NCBI GenBank assembly: GCA_033439685.1
Contig: JAUEDM010000001.1
Location: forward strand, 8,494,001-8,558,000
Source of the DNA: Apodospora peruviana
Lineage: Eukaryota > Ascomycota > Sordariomycetes > Sordariales > Lasiosphaeriaceae
Direction of reading: 5' to 3'
DNA: 64,000 bases
The stretch's first letter is position 1; each line of letters opens with the position of its first letter. The notes under the pieces were generated by a model, which was given only the letters and a program-made list of their open reading frames with translations, did no database searches and had not been told where the DNA came from. Of the stretch, positions 9,390-19,999 are shown one piece after another. The position numbers were made by a program, and so were the translations under genes.

Positions 9390-12300
9390 TGAAAAGAAGG
9401 AAAAGTGAGAGAAACCAGCCAACGAAAACAAGCCAACGAGCCCGGAGGGAAGTGATGGGATGCTTGTCGCTGCGGCCAGCACTGCCGGCAGTTCCTTTGC
9501 ACATACAGGCGACATGCAAAGTATTCTGAACATATGGGAGATATTCGCATTGGAAGGAGTTTTGCTAAGGCGTCGGTGGTAAGAGTGGGAAGGCTCATAT
9601 CATTTAAAGGAGAAAAAAAAAAGTTCATAAAGTGGAGGATACGTGTATGGTTATTTGTGCATCATCACCAGGAAGGGGGTTAAACAATTGCATGGCTCAG
9701 CGTAGGGCATATGGGGTTTGGTTGGGTGCAGGCCAAGAAAGCAGAATATCCATAGACAAGAATCGAGCTCCAGAGCTCTAGACGCATTACTCAACACAAC
9801 CATTCTGTCGCAATGGAAGCTTCCTTGTTGCGATGATCATGGGGCTGGCATGGTTGGCTGGATCGTGTGCCTGAGGCTTGGTATAGTCGTCTTCAGGTGT
9901 AATGCGGTTTTTCTTGTTCCATCATCCAATATTTGACAACAGCGGCATCAACCATTCATATATCTGGTGGTAGGAATGCGGAGCCCGGACTTCGGATCGG
10001 ACCACACCATAATAGCGCACGCCATCAACCCGCAATTCGCGTGTGATCGACTCCTGGAATAGAGTGAACGGGACGGGAAAGCCTGCCGCTTGACACGAAA
10101 AGGGCCCATAAGTACCACCTTTTACCCCAGACTTCCGGGATTGGTACGATCGTGTGCGATCATGTGTGTGGAGGGACCTCTTATGGGTTTGTCTAGTCCA
10201 TCCACGGATCCAGCTTGGAGTGTGTGGAGGATTTGGAGACTCCCGAGCAAGTGCTCCAGACTTGTAGTATGTTGATAGTGGAGGATCCAGATTTGGAGAC
10301 GTCCAAGAACCTCCCAAGACATCAGCATTCAGCCAAGCGTCGTACTAACGGCGCTTCGCTTGACCATCATCTCCTCTCCTAGCCAAAAGTTTTATGTAAC
10401 TCCGGTCAGGCCCGTTGATGTCGCCGCCGCCATTGTGGGTCTAATAGGTCCATCGGGTCCGTCGTCCGCTTGTTCGCTCCGTGATATCATTTATCGCCCA
10501 TTTCCCCAGGATTTGCAGACTCCACAGTCTTTCTCCGCGACGGACGGGGCTGCGATGGGGAAGGATTCGAAGGGAAAACAATCGGTAGGTGTGGAGTTGT
10601 AGGCGGCGCCGGGCCGGAAGTGGTTTGGTTTCGCTTTGTGTGTGCGCGTTGGTGCTTGTCCAGAGAAGGAAGCCCGGATTTGCAAGAGCCGCAAATCAAC
10701 AAGGAACGTCGGTTGGGGAAGAACCGAAGAGGGCTCTTGGAGTGTTGTCGAGGCCTTGGCCTGGACTCCAAACATCCGTGCGGCGGCGGGTGCGAGAGCG
10801 GCGCGGGGAAATGGCACAAACCAGAGGTCGAGTGCAGTGGCTTGTTTCTCCATTGCTGCTTTGCTGAGGCGTCGTCAAACCCCCTTTTCAGCCCCACATG
10901 GCTGTAACAAAGGCCGATTCTCGCCCAGGCGCGCCACCTTCTTCGTTGTTGCCCCTGAATTGGGTAAACTTCCAACAAGTCAGGGGGCGGAGGCGAGCCC
11001 GTGGAAACCGATGCCAAGCCGGGCGGTTGAAACATTGCGCTGACAAGCTCGAATCAATTTTTTTAGGAATGGAGAAGTTGGTTTTTATATGTTATCAAAC
11101 TGAATGAACGCTACGGACGTACGAAATATGTTTGGTTCTTGCACACAGCGTGTCTAATCGTGTTGTTGCACCCACATTGTCGTGTGGAGGAGGAAGCAGG
11201 GCGGCGGGCAGATCCCGCGTGTTCGGAAGGGCCCTGGATGATCACCACTAAAATGGTATCAGATCGCACTTCACTATCATCTCAGGGACGTCTATCCGTA
11301 CGCTAGTTTACACTATTTGCCTCTTCGTTTGTCGATTAGAATAGAGTTCTTTGGCGTACTGCGTATCCACGGGATTGTCGGAAGGCCGAAAGAGGAGCTG
11401 ACTTCTTTATTTGTTCCTCCATCGCGCTCAGGCTTGGCATCCGGTTCAGGGTCCGAATAAGATCTTACAGGCGGCTGGCCGGCCCCCCGGAACTCGACCC
11501 CGCCTCATTCTTGCCCCCTTTTCCCAGCATCAAAGCCGAACCTGACTGTGGGGGAAGGAGCCGAAGTGCGATGTTGGATCTGGTGGGAGCCGAACTTGCC
11601 TTCTTTTCGACTCTCTAGCCGCGCGGTGATCCTAGCTCCAAGCCAGCATCTTCCTTTCGTCTTGGTTTCCTGAAAGCCTGAATGAATCACGATTGCAAAG
11701 GGAGAGAGAAGTCGAGATAGGTCGCTTTGTCTCACCACAGCTCAATCCCACCGTGATATGCAGTCCGACGGCTGAGATCAGCACGAAAAGACTGGCCGCT
11801 CTCGAGGGAGGAGGGGTCTCACTGCGTCAAACTATTGATGACTGATAACCATCTGATGTGTACCATTATTGGAAAGTGGGAGGCAGTTGAAAGACCTCCA
11901 CTAGGGGTCCATCATTCATTACTTTATGATTTACCAAGGGAGACGGAGGTATTTCAATCACTATCGTTGATCGTTTGATCAGATAGCGAATACACTCTCC
12001 GTGAAGCATGAAGTTTCTATCCGTGCCGTATCCCTCCTTCTAGAACAGGGTAAGTGCAAGGGGTGCTGCAGCATCTGGCAATGACCTTTGTCTCAACCCG
12101 GGGCTGCCGTAAACGTCAACGCTGTAACCAAACCTGGAAGTTTCTTCAACCAAAATGCCCTCGTCTGCAATCTGACTGTGCATTATCAATCTTTCAGTCG
12201 CTGCGATCAGTTATGACCTACCCGTTGAAGTCAATTTGCCTCAACAAAGATACCAAGTTTGCCTTGCATGAAACCTTCCTTTCATGCGATGGATTTGCAA

Positions 12301-14067
12301 GCAGGATAGTCGAATCTCGAGCATGTCCGGACTGTGAGCTGATCTCAAGCTATTCGAATGTTTGTTTGGTATCAGCATACACTGCGCCGTGCGATGAGCC
12401 CCAAAACCAGGTACGGTATTCCACTGGAAGGAATCCCCCCCCAGTGACCCAAACAAGAGATTCTAGGGTTCGGTGCCAAAGATCAGACCAAAGGATTTGG
12501 CCGACAAAGACTGCCTTTCTAGAATGCCTCGAGGAAGCAGACAACGAAATTGCTCTTTCAAGCTTCGCGATGCGTTTGCACCTGGATATCGGTGTTTTGG
12601 TAGCAGTTGATGTTCATCGCCTCCTTCAGCTCTCCACAACTCCACCAAATGCACCTTTGACGACGAGGCATCCCGCATCTCGTCTGACATGCCAAACGGG
12701 CCGCCAAAAGTGCTGTATTACTCCGCATGAACAAACTGCAAAAGACGGATGGAGGCAATACAAGCAGTTCTAGATTCGAGATTTTTCCCTGGTAATAACC
12801 AGGCTTTCTCGGGAGTAGCCTCCGCAAAAAAATTGACCTGCGTCTGGCATCTGGGGTAAATCAGGCTAATTTTGGAGTCTGCCACCACCAGTGTACCATG
12901 TGCTGCTCTGATAGATTGCGGCTTGCCAAAGACGGAGGTTGGCATGACCGAAAGAACTGCTGCACCGGCTGCTGCCGTCGCCATCCGTCCAAGTGGAACT
13001 CGAAGGGTCAGATAGAGATTGCCTCGGAGCAAATCGATCCCATAGCACGTCTCAATTAGTGCTCGAAATGAAGCCGGAGAAATCGCGATATTGAAGCTGA
13101 GCAACCTCATCCGGTTTGATGCCGGTCACACAACACTGTATTGCCGTAAAGTTGCCCCAGAATCTCGGCCTCGGCTACGCACCTCGAAACGCCTTTGCTG
13201 CTCCGTCGCCATCGGTTTGCTTCCGCCAGATTCTACGTAGTTACACCCGGACGGTGATATCCATAGAATAACATTCGGAACGGTTAAGCGGCCGGGTCAA
13301 AAGACCTACCAGACGAAAGCATCGCATCCACGGGCCATCAGAAAAAGTCTGGATTAGGTAGAAAGCCCTAAATTCCAGCCGGGCCCGAATCTTACGGCTA
13401 TGGCTGAACGCTACAAGTTAACGATGGGGCATCATTGGACCGATTCGTAGCAGCCATGTCCTAAGTTTAGAGTCCCGAGATCCGTAGCAGGCAGTTAACT
13501 GGTAGACCTTCGAGGCCCCGTCTCTTACTGAAATCAGCACTGCCGCGCCCCTGAATGCGAGGAAAGAGCGCCGTGCCTGGATGCATTGCCAGTATGGGCC
13601 TAGGTGCGTGTGCGGTGGTGTGTTGGGTGTTCCCTTTGGTGGTTGCCTTCCGTGCTGATGTGGATGGTGGATCGCCTGATACGACGGCCCCGAGTGGTTC
13701 GGTGGGTCTGGCAGGCCGCCCCTGCCCTGGCATTCCACTCCACTACGCCTCAGGGCTTGGTCTCGCAATTTGTGCGAGGTTTCCTGCGATCCGCTTTCCA
13801 AGTCGGCCAATCAGAGCCGACTCCCTTCTTTCTGCCTCAGGCACTCACCCCTTTTGAGAACAGGTGGCCGAAAGATAAAAGCGGCCGGGTCGCCCACCCA
13901 ACACATGCTGACTCGTTCGACACCCATCTCCCCGCATACAAGAAGACACTCTGTCCTCTTCCTCCCACACCACCACACAACCCATTCCCTACCAGTTTCC
14001 TAGCGCATTTGACTCACGACCAGGATTACCTGAGTCACTGAGAGAGAGCCTCGTCATTCAATTCGCT
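9390..14067. other. Long gene-free interval upstream of hacA
   Basis: About 4.7 kb without a gene I can support. The largest frames (for example 12054-12773 plus and 12718-13110 minus) have no recognisable domain, no coding-like composition and no splice context. Stretches near 13850-14050 are pyrimidine-rich, as expected just upstream of a highly transcribed gene. The size suggests extended regulatory DNA or a long 5' leader for hacA. Confidence 0.45.
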
Positions 14068-14082
14068 ATGCACTGGCCTTAA
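14068..14082 (+). promoter_or_regulatory. Candidate short upstream ORF in the hacA leader
   Basis: ATG CAC TGG CCT TAA, ending 189 bases before the hacA start. It is the only ATG in the roughly 250 bases upstream of that start. In aspergilli the hacA leader contains a uORF that limits translation until stress shortens the leader; whether this one acts similarly is inference. Confidence 0.35.
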
Positions 14083-14271
14083 CTACCTTCCCCTCCCTGA
14101 CATATTAGTATCGAGGAACTGGGACGGCACCTTTTGATACAGTCAACAACACCTGTGCAGCTCTTGTTTGTCTTGTCATCACGACAGTTCAATCAGAAAC
14201 ACATCCAACCAACCACAACGCACAATTACAAGTCCTCCTAGTGCGGTGCAAACCCTAGATTCCAAGCAACA

Positions 14272-15957
14272 ATGGATTCCTGGACTGCCCACACTCCGTC
14301 GCCGAGCATCAAGTTCGAGAACTCGCCCACCGAGTCCCTTCTCTCCGCTCCAGCCGATATGTACCCCTCTCTCTTCGGCTCCGATTCGTCAGCGACAATG
14401 AACCCCCTCGAGATCATGACCCCGAGATCAACACACACAGACTGCGACCACGACCTCTCGGTGCTCTCCGGATTCACCCGTTCCGTATCCGGCTCCGAAC
14501 CTCCCGAGACACCCGGTGCCAACACTTCGTCAGACAAGAAGCCAACCAAGAAGAGGAAGTCATGGGGCCAGGTATTACCAGAGCCGAAGACAAATTTGCC
14601 TCCAAGGTACGGTACAACGATATCAAGCGACAGTGTGAGTGGAAGATGACTAACATCAACCAGAAAACGCGCCAAGACAGAAGACGAAAAGGAGCAACGC
14701 CGTGTCGAACGTGTCCTTCGCAACCGTCGAGCCGCGCAGTCCTCTCGGGAACGCAAGCGCCAAGAGGTAGAGGGACTTGAGCAACGCACCAAGCAGCTGG
14801 AGGAACTGCTTCGCCAATCAGAGGCGAGGAACCAGGCATTACTCAATGAGCTGCAAAAGGTTGCCGGCGCATCCTTGGACGGCCTTAAACAATCCCCCGT
14901 CGTTACATTCTCTCAGCCACTATTCAGCTCTCAGGACGGCCACAACACCTCGTCCCAGAGCACAGACATCGACCAACTCCTGAGCTCATTCAACTCCACC
15001 TCGACAGTCAACCCCGCATCTCTGTCTCCCACTCTTACTCCTGTACCCGAGGAACAGGACGAGGAGGACCAAGCTCCCTATGATGAGCCATCTGCGGAGG
15101 TAGCTCTGTCTGATGCTGCGACCACCAAGATGGTGAACGCTTCCCCCGACGCGACACAACGTCCTGCTGAGATGTTGTGCCAAGACCTGCAGTGTCCGTC
15201 GGCAGAAGCGCCACCTTCGAAGTGGCTCGCAGCATCCCAGACCCAGTTACACCCCGTCCTGAGCCTTCTTTTACCGCTCCAGATTTTTCTGACTTCCACC
15301 TCGACTCTGCTTTCACTATGCCAGCGGCCCTTGATGCAGATAGCTATGTCCGTGAAAGCGGGCTTCTCGCTTCCCCCAACTCAAGCGATTCTGAGTACGA
15401 TCATCTCGGTGGTCACGACGCCTTCGACTTCGCGCCGTCCTTCGACCTCGACTTCAACGACTTCATCAACACCGACGAGCAGCAGCCGCAGCAACAACCT
15501 TTCAGCTGCGCGGCCGCAGAGCCGTCGTTCCTCGACCTTGAGACTCAAGTATCTTAGGAAGATCCTTACCAGCAGCCCCAATCTGGCGCGTCCCTTGATG
15601 GATGCGACGATGGAGGCCCTGCGGTTAGTGTCGTCCGACGGATACGCGGTCAACCAGGTTCCGAGAAATGATGATGCTTTGACGGCGGCCGCAGCTGACG
15701 GAACGGAGCAGCGACTGCAGCAACGTCCGTCGAGAGAAATCTTACTCACTTTATTGTGGGCCCTCAAGGTCGAAGAGCGGAGACTGGAAATCCGCCGACA
15801 AGTCTCGGAACAGGGGAGATCAAGTGTCCAAAGGACAATGGCACTACCGCCTAACCAGCGAAATTATGTACTGAAAGTATTACCCAAGAGAAAGGGTACG
15901 GAGAAGAACGACCGGCCGAATGGCCGAGGTGGTTTGAAGCGACCTCGCTTCTCGTGA
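14272..15957 (+). CDS. hacA: HacA/Hac1 unfolded-protein-response bZIP transcription factor
   Basis: Exon 1 (14272-14606) encodes an acidic/Ser-rich N-terminus ending in KKRKSWGQVLPEPKTNLPP. A conventional intron (14607-14663) follows, and exon 2 opens with KRAKTEDEKEQRRVERVLRN, then RRAAQSSRERKRQEVEGLE and a leucine zipper. This is the diagnostic HacA bZIP. The mRNA then carries a 23-nt non-conventional intron (15167-15189). If it is retained, the frame runs to 15957 (542 residues). If it is removed by IRE1 and tRNA ligase, the frame shifts and ends at TAG 15555-15557 (401 residues), with an acidic, Phe/Asp-rich activation tail (DFAPSFDLDFNDFIN). The spliced protein would activate ER chaperone and secretion genes. 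The unspliced form being longer than the spliced one is a point to check. Confidence 0.93.
15155..15203 (+). promoter_or_regulatory. IRE1 non-conventional splice sites of hacA (23-nt intron 15167-15189)
   Basis: Two 7-nt loops match the IRE1 consensus CNG/CNGN. The 5' loop CTGCTGA (15164-15170) sits on a fully paired 9-bp stem (15155-15163 with 15171-15179, one G-T pair). The 3' loop CTGCAGT (15187-15193) sits on GAC/GTC, extendable by GCC/GGC. Cleavage after the third loop base on each side removes 23 nt. The shift moves translation from the upstream frame exactly into the 15192-15557 frame. Confidence 0.88.
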
Positions 15958-16902
15958 ACAGGAGACAAGAAACGAATAGTGTATGAGGAAATTGGCGGAT
16001 CTGGATGATTTGGCGTTGATTGGACCGAGAAAATCTGGCCTGGGATCAGTGGCGCATTGGGACATATATATTAGCTGAAAATTGAGCGTTGCTTCGTTGT
16101 TTCACCTTTGACTTTATCGCAACTGTGCTCTGTGAAAAGGTGTCGTCCGGTCTCAGTCGAGGTCGTTTAGCCACGTATGGTTGCAAGATTGCCTTGCTGA
16201 GCTATCATCTCGCTCCCTGGATCATGTATTCCTTTACCTGGCCAACAACGATCATTCATATTGGGTTCTCCAGTGTAAATTTTTCCTTTCATATATCAGT
16301 GTCAGAGAATCAGTCGTTAGTTCATCGCCCTGTCTGTCTCCTCGAGGCTCCTATGTCATACACGGCATGCTGCGGAGGCACTTCCGATCTTGCCACAGTG
16401 CTCTGCTTTCACGTGTGCAGGGAGCCACCCACCTCCCTGCCTGAGGTGCACAGAGGCGAACACCAAATGTCACACTGAGTAACATGCTGTGGAACAATTC
16501 CAGATTTCCGCTGCCAAGAATGGAGGACAGGCGAGCGGATGATCGATATAGCTGAGTGTTTTCTGTGTGGAAAACATAACAGGATTTGTATTCTTTCCCA
16601 AATGATTTTCTACTACGCCGAATAGCACTTGCCCTTTCCAAACACTCACCCGGCTGCCCACTCGCCTCCGATCAACTTGGTTTGGTATTGTTGAAATACC
16701 TTACACAAGCTCGCCGGATACGTTGGACTAAACTACATCATCAAACGAGTGACACTCCTCCCAAACCACCTTACTGAGTCCACTTATCAAACGAGTGAAA
16801 CCCCCACGATCTCAGCGACGACTTTTCTGATGACCGTCCCATATTCAGAGAGCAGATGAAACGTTTGGAAGCTGCTTGCCCGAGACGAGGCTAGACACCA
16901 AC
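15958..16902. other. Intergenic, hacA 3' region
   Basis: About 945 bases between the converging hacA and cysteine-rich peptide genes. Only short chance frames are visible. Confidence 0.5.
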
Positions 16903-17247
16903 TTAAGGAGGGCAACTGGGCGAGGAGCGGAAGCAGACGTTGCCCGGGGGGCCGCAGCAGCTGCCGTACGTGGTATGTCCGTCGACTGTCAAGCCGGTGC
17001 AGCGCTGACATAAGGACGTTAGAAATATGACAGAACAGATTTGTGGAGGGCAACATACCCCGACGTCTGCATCGAAAGTGCCGCCCGAGGATGCGCAGCA
17101 GGTCTGCGTCTTGGGGTTCGGGTCCGAGGTGTTGCTCGAGCAGGCGCACTCGTAGGAGCAAGCCTGGCGAGCGTCGAGGACGTTGACGTTGGGCGCGGCG
17201 GTGACAGCCGCGGCCAGGGTGAAGAGAATGGCGATGGCGGCACGCAT
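16903..17247 (-). CDS. Small secreted cysteine-rich protein
   Basis: The Met at 17247 opens a signal peptide (MRAAIAILFTLAAAVTAAP) followed by a short propeptide-like NVNVLDAR. An intron at 17058-17005 (donor GTATGT, CTAACG branch, acceptor GTCAG) is 54 nt long and in frame. Splicing gives 96 residues; the unspliced frame gives 114. The spliced mature chain holds ten cysteines, including the pairs TCC and SCC, a CSYECAC start and a C-terminal VCF...SCPP. The pattern is of an extracellular disulphide-rich protein, effector- or surface-active-like, but it does not match the hydrophobin eight-cysteine order and I cannot name a family. A TATAAA sits about 130 bases upstream. Confidence 0.65.
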   Translation of the reverse strand: MRAAIAILFTLAAAVTAAPNVNVLDARQACSYECACSSNTSDPNPKTQTCCASSGGTFDADVGVCCPPQICSVIFLTSLCQRCTGLTVDGHTTYGSCCGPPGNVCFRSSPSCPP

Positions 17248-18873
17248 GGTGAATGATGTTTTGTTTTGCTGGGTTTGGGTGTGGTTGAAAGATTGTTGAG
17301 TTCTTACTGTTTGGCTGGTGATAATGATGGAAGTGAAGAGAAGTTGGGTCAGGAGCAGGCCGGCTTGGTCGTCGAATTTATAGGAAAATCTACAGGCCGG
17401 ACTACTCCATGTCCAGTTCTATCCGCTGACTCCTGAATATCCCTTTTTGCGTCGTCTCCCATCGTCAGTGCAGTTTCGAAACAACTATTCCCACACACAC
17501 TATAACCGTAACATCGACAGCTCCACACGGCCTGACAGTCCAAAGTCCGAGAACATGATTGGAGAATCAACTCCACAACAATGCTTGAACATCTCGGATG
17601 CACGTACCAGCTCGCATTCTTAACCAGACTTTGTAGAAGGCATCCGTCATCTGAACAGGGCTGCATAATAGTAGTGGTAGTACAGCATGTGGGGTATACT
17701 GCTATGGAATGTTTCCGGTTGGATACAGTGTTCTAGAAGGACCGAGGAAGGTAACCGACGGTGAGTGCAGGATTGTGGTAGCAAGGAGCATGCCAGTACG
17801 AGATCAAGGTTCCTCGCATATCTGGGAAAGAATAGGGGAAAGACGGTGGGATTGCAAGCAGAGTGATGCCTAGTAGTTCTGTAATACAGGACCCAAGTAA
17901 AACACTGTCTCGCCGTGCTATATTCCTGTATATTGTAGATATAACATACTTCCCCTTTCATTGTTTCCTCTGGGAGGTATCTTCTGTCGTGAGTGTTGTG
18001 TTCCCAACCTTTGTGGCGTGTTTAAAGCAAACTGCTCCTGAAAGAATGAAGGATATGATACAAGACTCTGGTAGTAGCTCGTATCAATTTTCCATTATTA
18101 ATAACAGTCACAGAGACATTATATGACAGTGCAGTAATAAACCAGGGGCTCTGTCGAACCACACATCAGACCAGTAATCACAAACTCTGTGCTACATCTG
18201 AAGAGGTGGTTCAAGCCGTTGGACTCCGCTCAGCCTGCAATGTTACATCAGGATACTGTGCACCCAAAAGGCAACATATCTCCGAGGAATGACAACATTG
18301 GCTGGCTCGGATTATGTAACCGTATAGCTGATGTGAGAGTACAAACCGTTTGCCCCTTTAGACCAGTACAAGTCTGGTAGAGGGAGTCCGTCCATGCCTA
18401 TACAGCATCATAACCATCACGCGGCTTTGAAATGGTTACGCAATGGAAATTCCTTCTCCGAGCCAACACCGGAGTTCCTTCCATACCAGCCGGTTCAACG
18501 GACCGCATTGCTTTGAGCGGGATCCAGTTCGTCAGGTGCTGTTCCGTTCGAGCCTCCCCGGGGTTACCCACTTACGTGCACGATATATAATTCGGCCTGG
18601 AATCTTGCATATTCCTCAACTCCAGTGCCCCGATTTCGGCAGGTGCAGTTAAAAGGAGGTAGGAAAATGACGGCGGTCCAAATCCTTACCACACCATCTC
18701 TGGCTAGTGTTTACGGGTATAGCATGGGTATGATATGTATACAGGTATCTAGATGTGCATGTATTTCCATCTACACTGTACAACCTTAATATACTTAATG
18801 TAACGAAGAGCATATGAGCAAAAAAGGTAAAAGAAAAGAAAAAGAGAATGAAGGTTTTAACCGCCGGGAATTG
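17248..18873. other. Intergenic, no gene seen
   Basis: About 1.6 kb. It contains the promoter of the cysteine-rich peptide (TATAAA near 17376-17381, minus strand) and otherwise only short frames. An oligo-A run near 18817-18845 provides T-tracts suitable as Pol III terminator for the adjacent tRNA on the minus strand. Confidence 0.45.
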
Positions 18874-19003
18874 AGCCCGACGTGGGGGTCGAACCCACAA
18901 CCTTGAGATTAAGAGTCTCACGCTCTACCGATCTGGAGGAGGTTAGTTTTATGATCAGGGTATTATTTGATGGGTCGGGAAAGTCTTACTGAGCTAGCCG
19001 GGC
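18874..19003 (-). tRNA. tRNA-Lys(CTT) with a 57-nt intron-like insert in the D-loop
   Basis: Without positions 18989-18933 the sequence folds into a complete 73-nt cloverleaf: acceptor GCCCGGC/GTCGGGC, D-stem GCTC/GAGC, anticodon arm TGAGA-CTCTTAA-TCTCA with anticodon CTT, and T-arm GTGGG-TTCGACC-CCCAC. The discriminator is T, as in the yeast tRNA-Lys(CTT). A T5 run follows about 31 bases downstream. There is no insert at the usual position 37/38. All four stems are intact, which argues for a functional gene rather than a decayed copy. Confidence 0.88.
18933..18989 (-). other. Intron-like insertion inside the tRNA-Lys D-loop
   Basis: Read on the tRNA strand it begins GTAAGA, has an ACTAACC branch-like site 9 bases before the acceptor, and ends CCTCCAG. 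These are the three signals of a spliceosomal intron. Removal leaves a D-loop of AATCGGTA, identical to the D-loop of the yeast tRNA-Lys(CUU) as I remember it. Confidence 0.7.
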
Positions 19004-19285
19004 GTATTTCTTTGTTGTTATGTGGTGCGGAGTAGGGCTTGTACATATGGCCGTGCTTGACTCATCACTCAAGCTTTGGCAGGGATCAGATGATGAACCC
19101 ACATCGTACACGTGAACCCAATACCCACCGATTCAACAGAGCCACTCATTTAATATGGTATTGTTCACATTGCCCTCAATCTTTGGCTTCTGGGGTAGTT
19201 TAGTTATACACACCTCTATATGATGGCCAAGGCCCCCAACCACCCCGTGGTTCATGTTGGTGGCTGGAGCTCATTGCCCACACCA

Positions 19286-19999
19286 TTACATGTAAGTAAA
19301 GTATCCACAGTACTCCCGGGCATCGCTGCTGGTCGGACCAGTCAGACTATTTGGCCGACGGCCACCTAGTGCTGCTACTTCAGCTTCAGCTTCAGTTACC
19401 GTCCCCGTATCCAACCTGCAATGGTTCGCCTCGCCATCATCTCGAGCCCTAATCTCGTCAATGAGCGCCCTAAACGCAACCACTTCCTCCTCCGTCGGCC
19501 TCTTCATATTAATCCACAGCTTCTTCGGTGCCAACCGTTGCTCTCCACTCCATCAAACTCGCTACGGAATGTCGGTGGCGGTCCTCGGCGTCCAGCCTGA
19601 TCCCGTCCTCAGCGGCGCTCAACCCCAACGTCCGAGTAAATACCCGATCTTATCTTTGTTGTCCCAAGGATCACCGGCCAGGTTGGTGTGCACGAGGTGG
19701 TTGAGTGGCGTGAAGTGGTTCACGGTGTCGCGGATGTCGGGACAACCTCTGTGATCGAGAAGCAGCCGGACCACTTCCGTCGAGCCGGGGTTGGAGGAGC
19801 CTGCGGCTAGGTGTAGGACACTCCCGGGTTCTGGGGGCATCGGAAGTCCGGGCCTGGATAACATGCTGAACTCTGATGTCATAACGGACTGCCGGTCTTT
19901 CGGGACGGCGGCGGCGGTTGGTTCTTGAATATTTCTCGTTGTTTCTTCCAGTCGTGACTGGAGAGGAAGCTGAGGGTGCTCCTCGACGCCATGTCCATG
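19286..19999 (-). pseudogene. Ankyrin-repeat gene remnant
   Basis: Three pieces of one protein lie in different frames on the minus strand. The first starts with a Met at 19999 (SRSTLSFLSSHDWKKQREIF). The second (19882-19619) carries an ankyrin-like unit, SVLHLAAGSSNPGSTEVVRL then LLDHRGCPDIRD and TPLNHLVHTNLAG. The third (19534-19286) has KLWINMKRPTEEEVVAFRAL and a Glu-rich tail. Stops separate them and I see no intron signals that would join them. The likely reading is a short ankyrin protein gene broken by frameshifts; a mis-assembled or spliced gene is the alternative. Confidence 0.45.

Noticed and set aside
12054..12773. A 239-codon open frame on the plus strand
   Set aside because: No domain, no signal peptide or membrane segment, irregular composition rich in Cys/Arg/Thr, and no splice or promoter context; most likely a chance frame.
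15187..15206. hacA intron placed from CTG/CAG at 15189 to a downstream CGG or CAG site
   Set aside because: Those choices remove 13 or 16 nt, which leads into the wrong frame; only the 15167-15189 choice uses two CNG/CNGN loops and reaches the activation tail.
16903..17247. Hydrophobin
   Set aside because: Although it has CC pairs and a signal peptide, the number and order of cysteines do not fit C-CC-C-C-CC-C.
18874..19003. tRNA-Lys as a pseudogene disrupted by a random insertion
   Set aside because: All stems and loops are intact after removing the insert, and the insert has GT, branch and AG signals at positions that rebuild a normal D-loop; random insertion would not be expected to do this.
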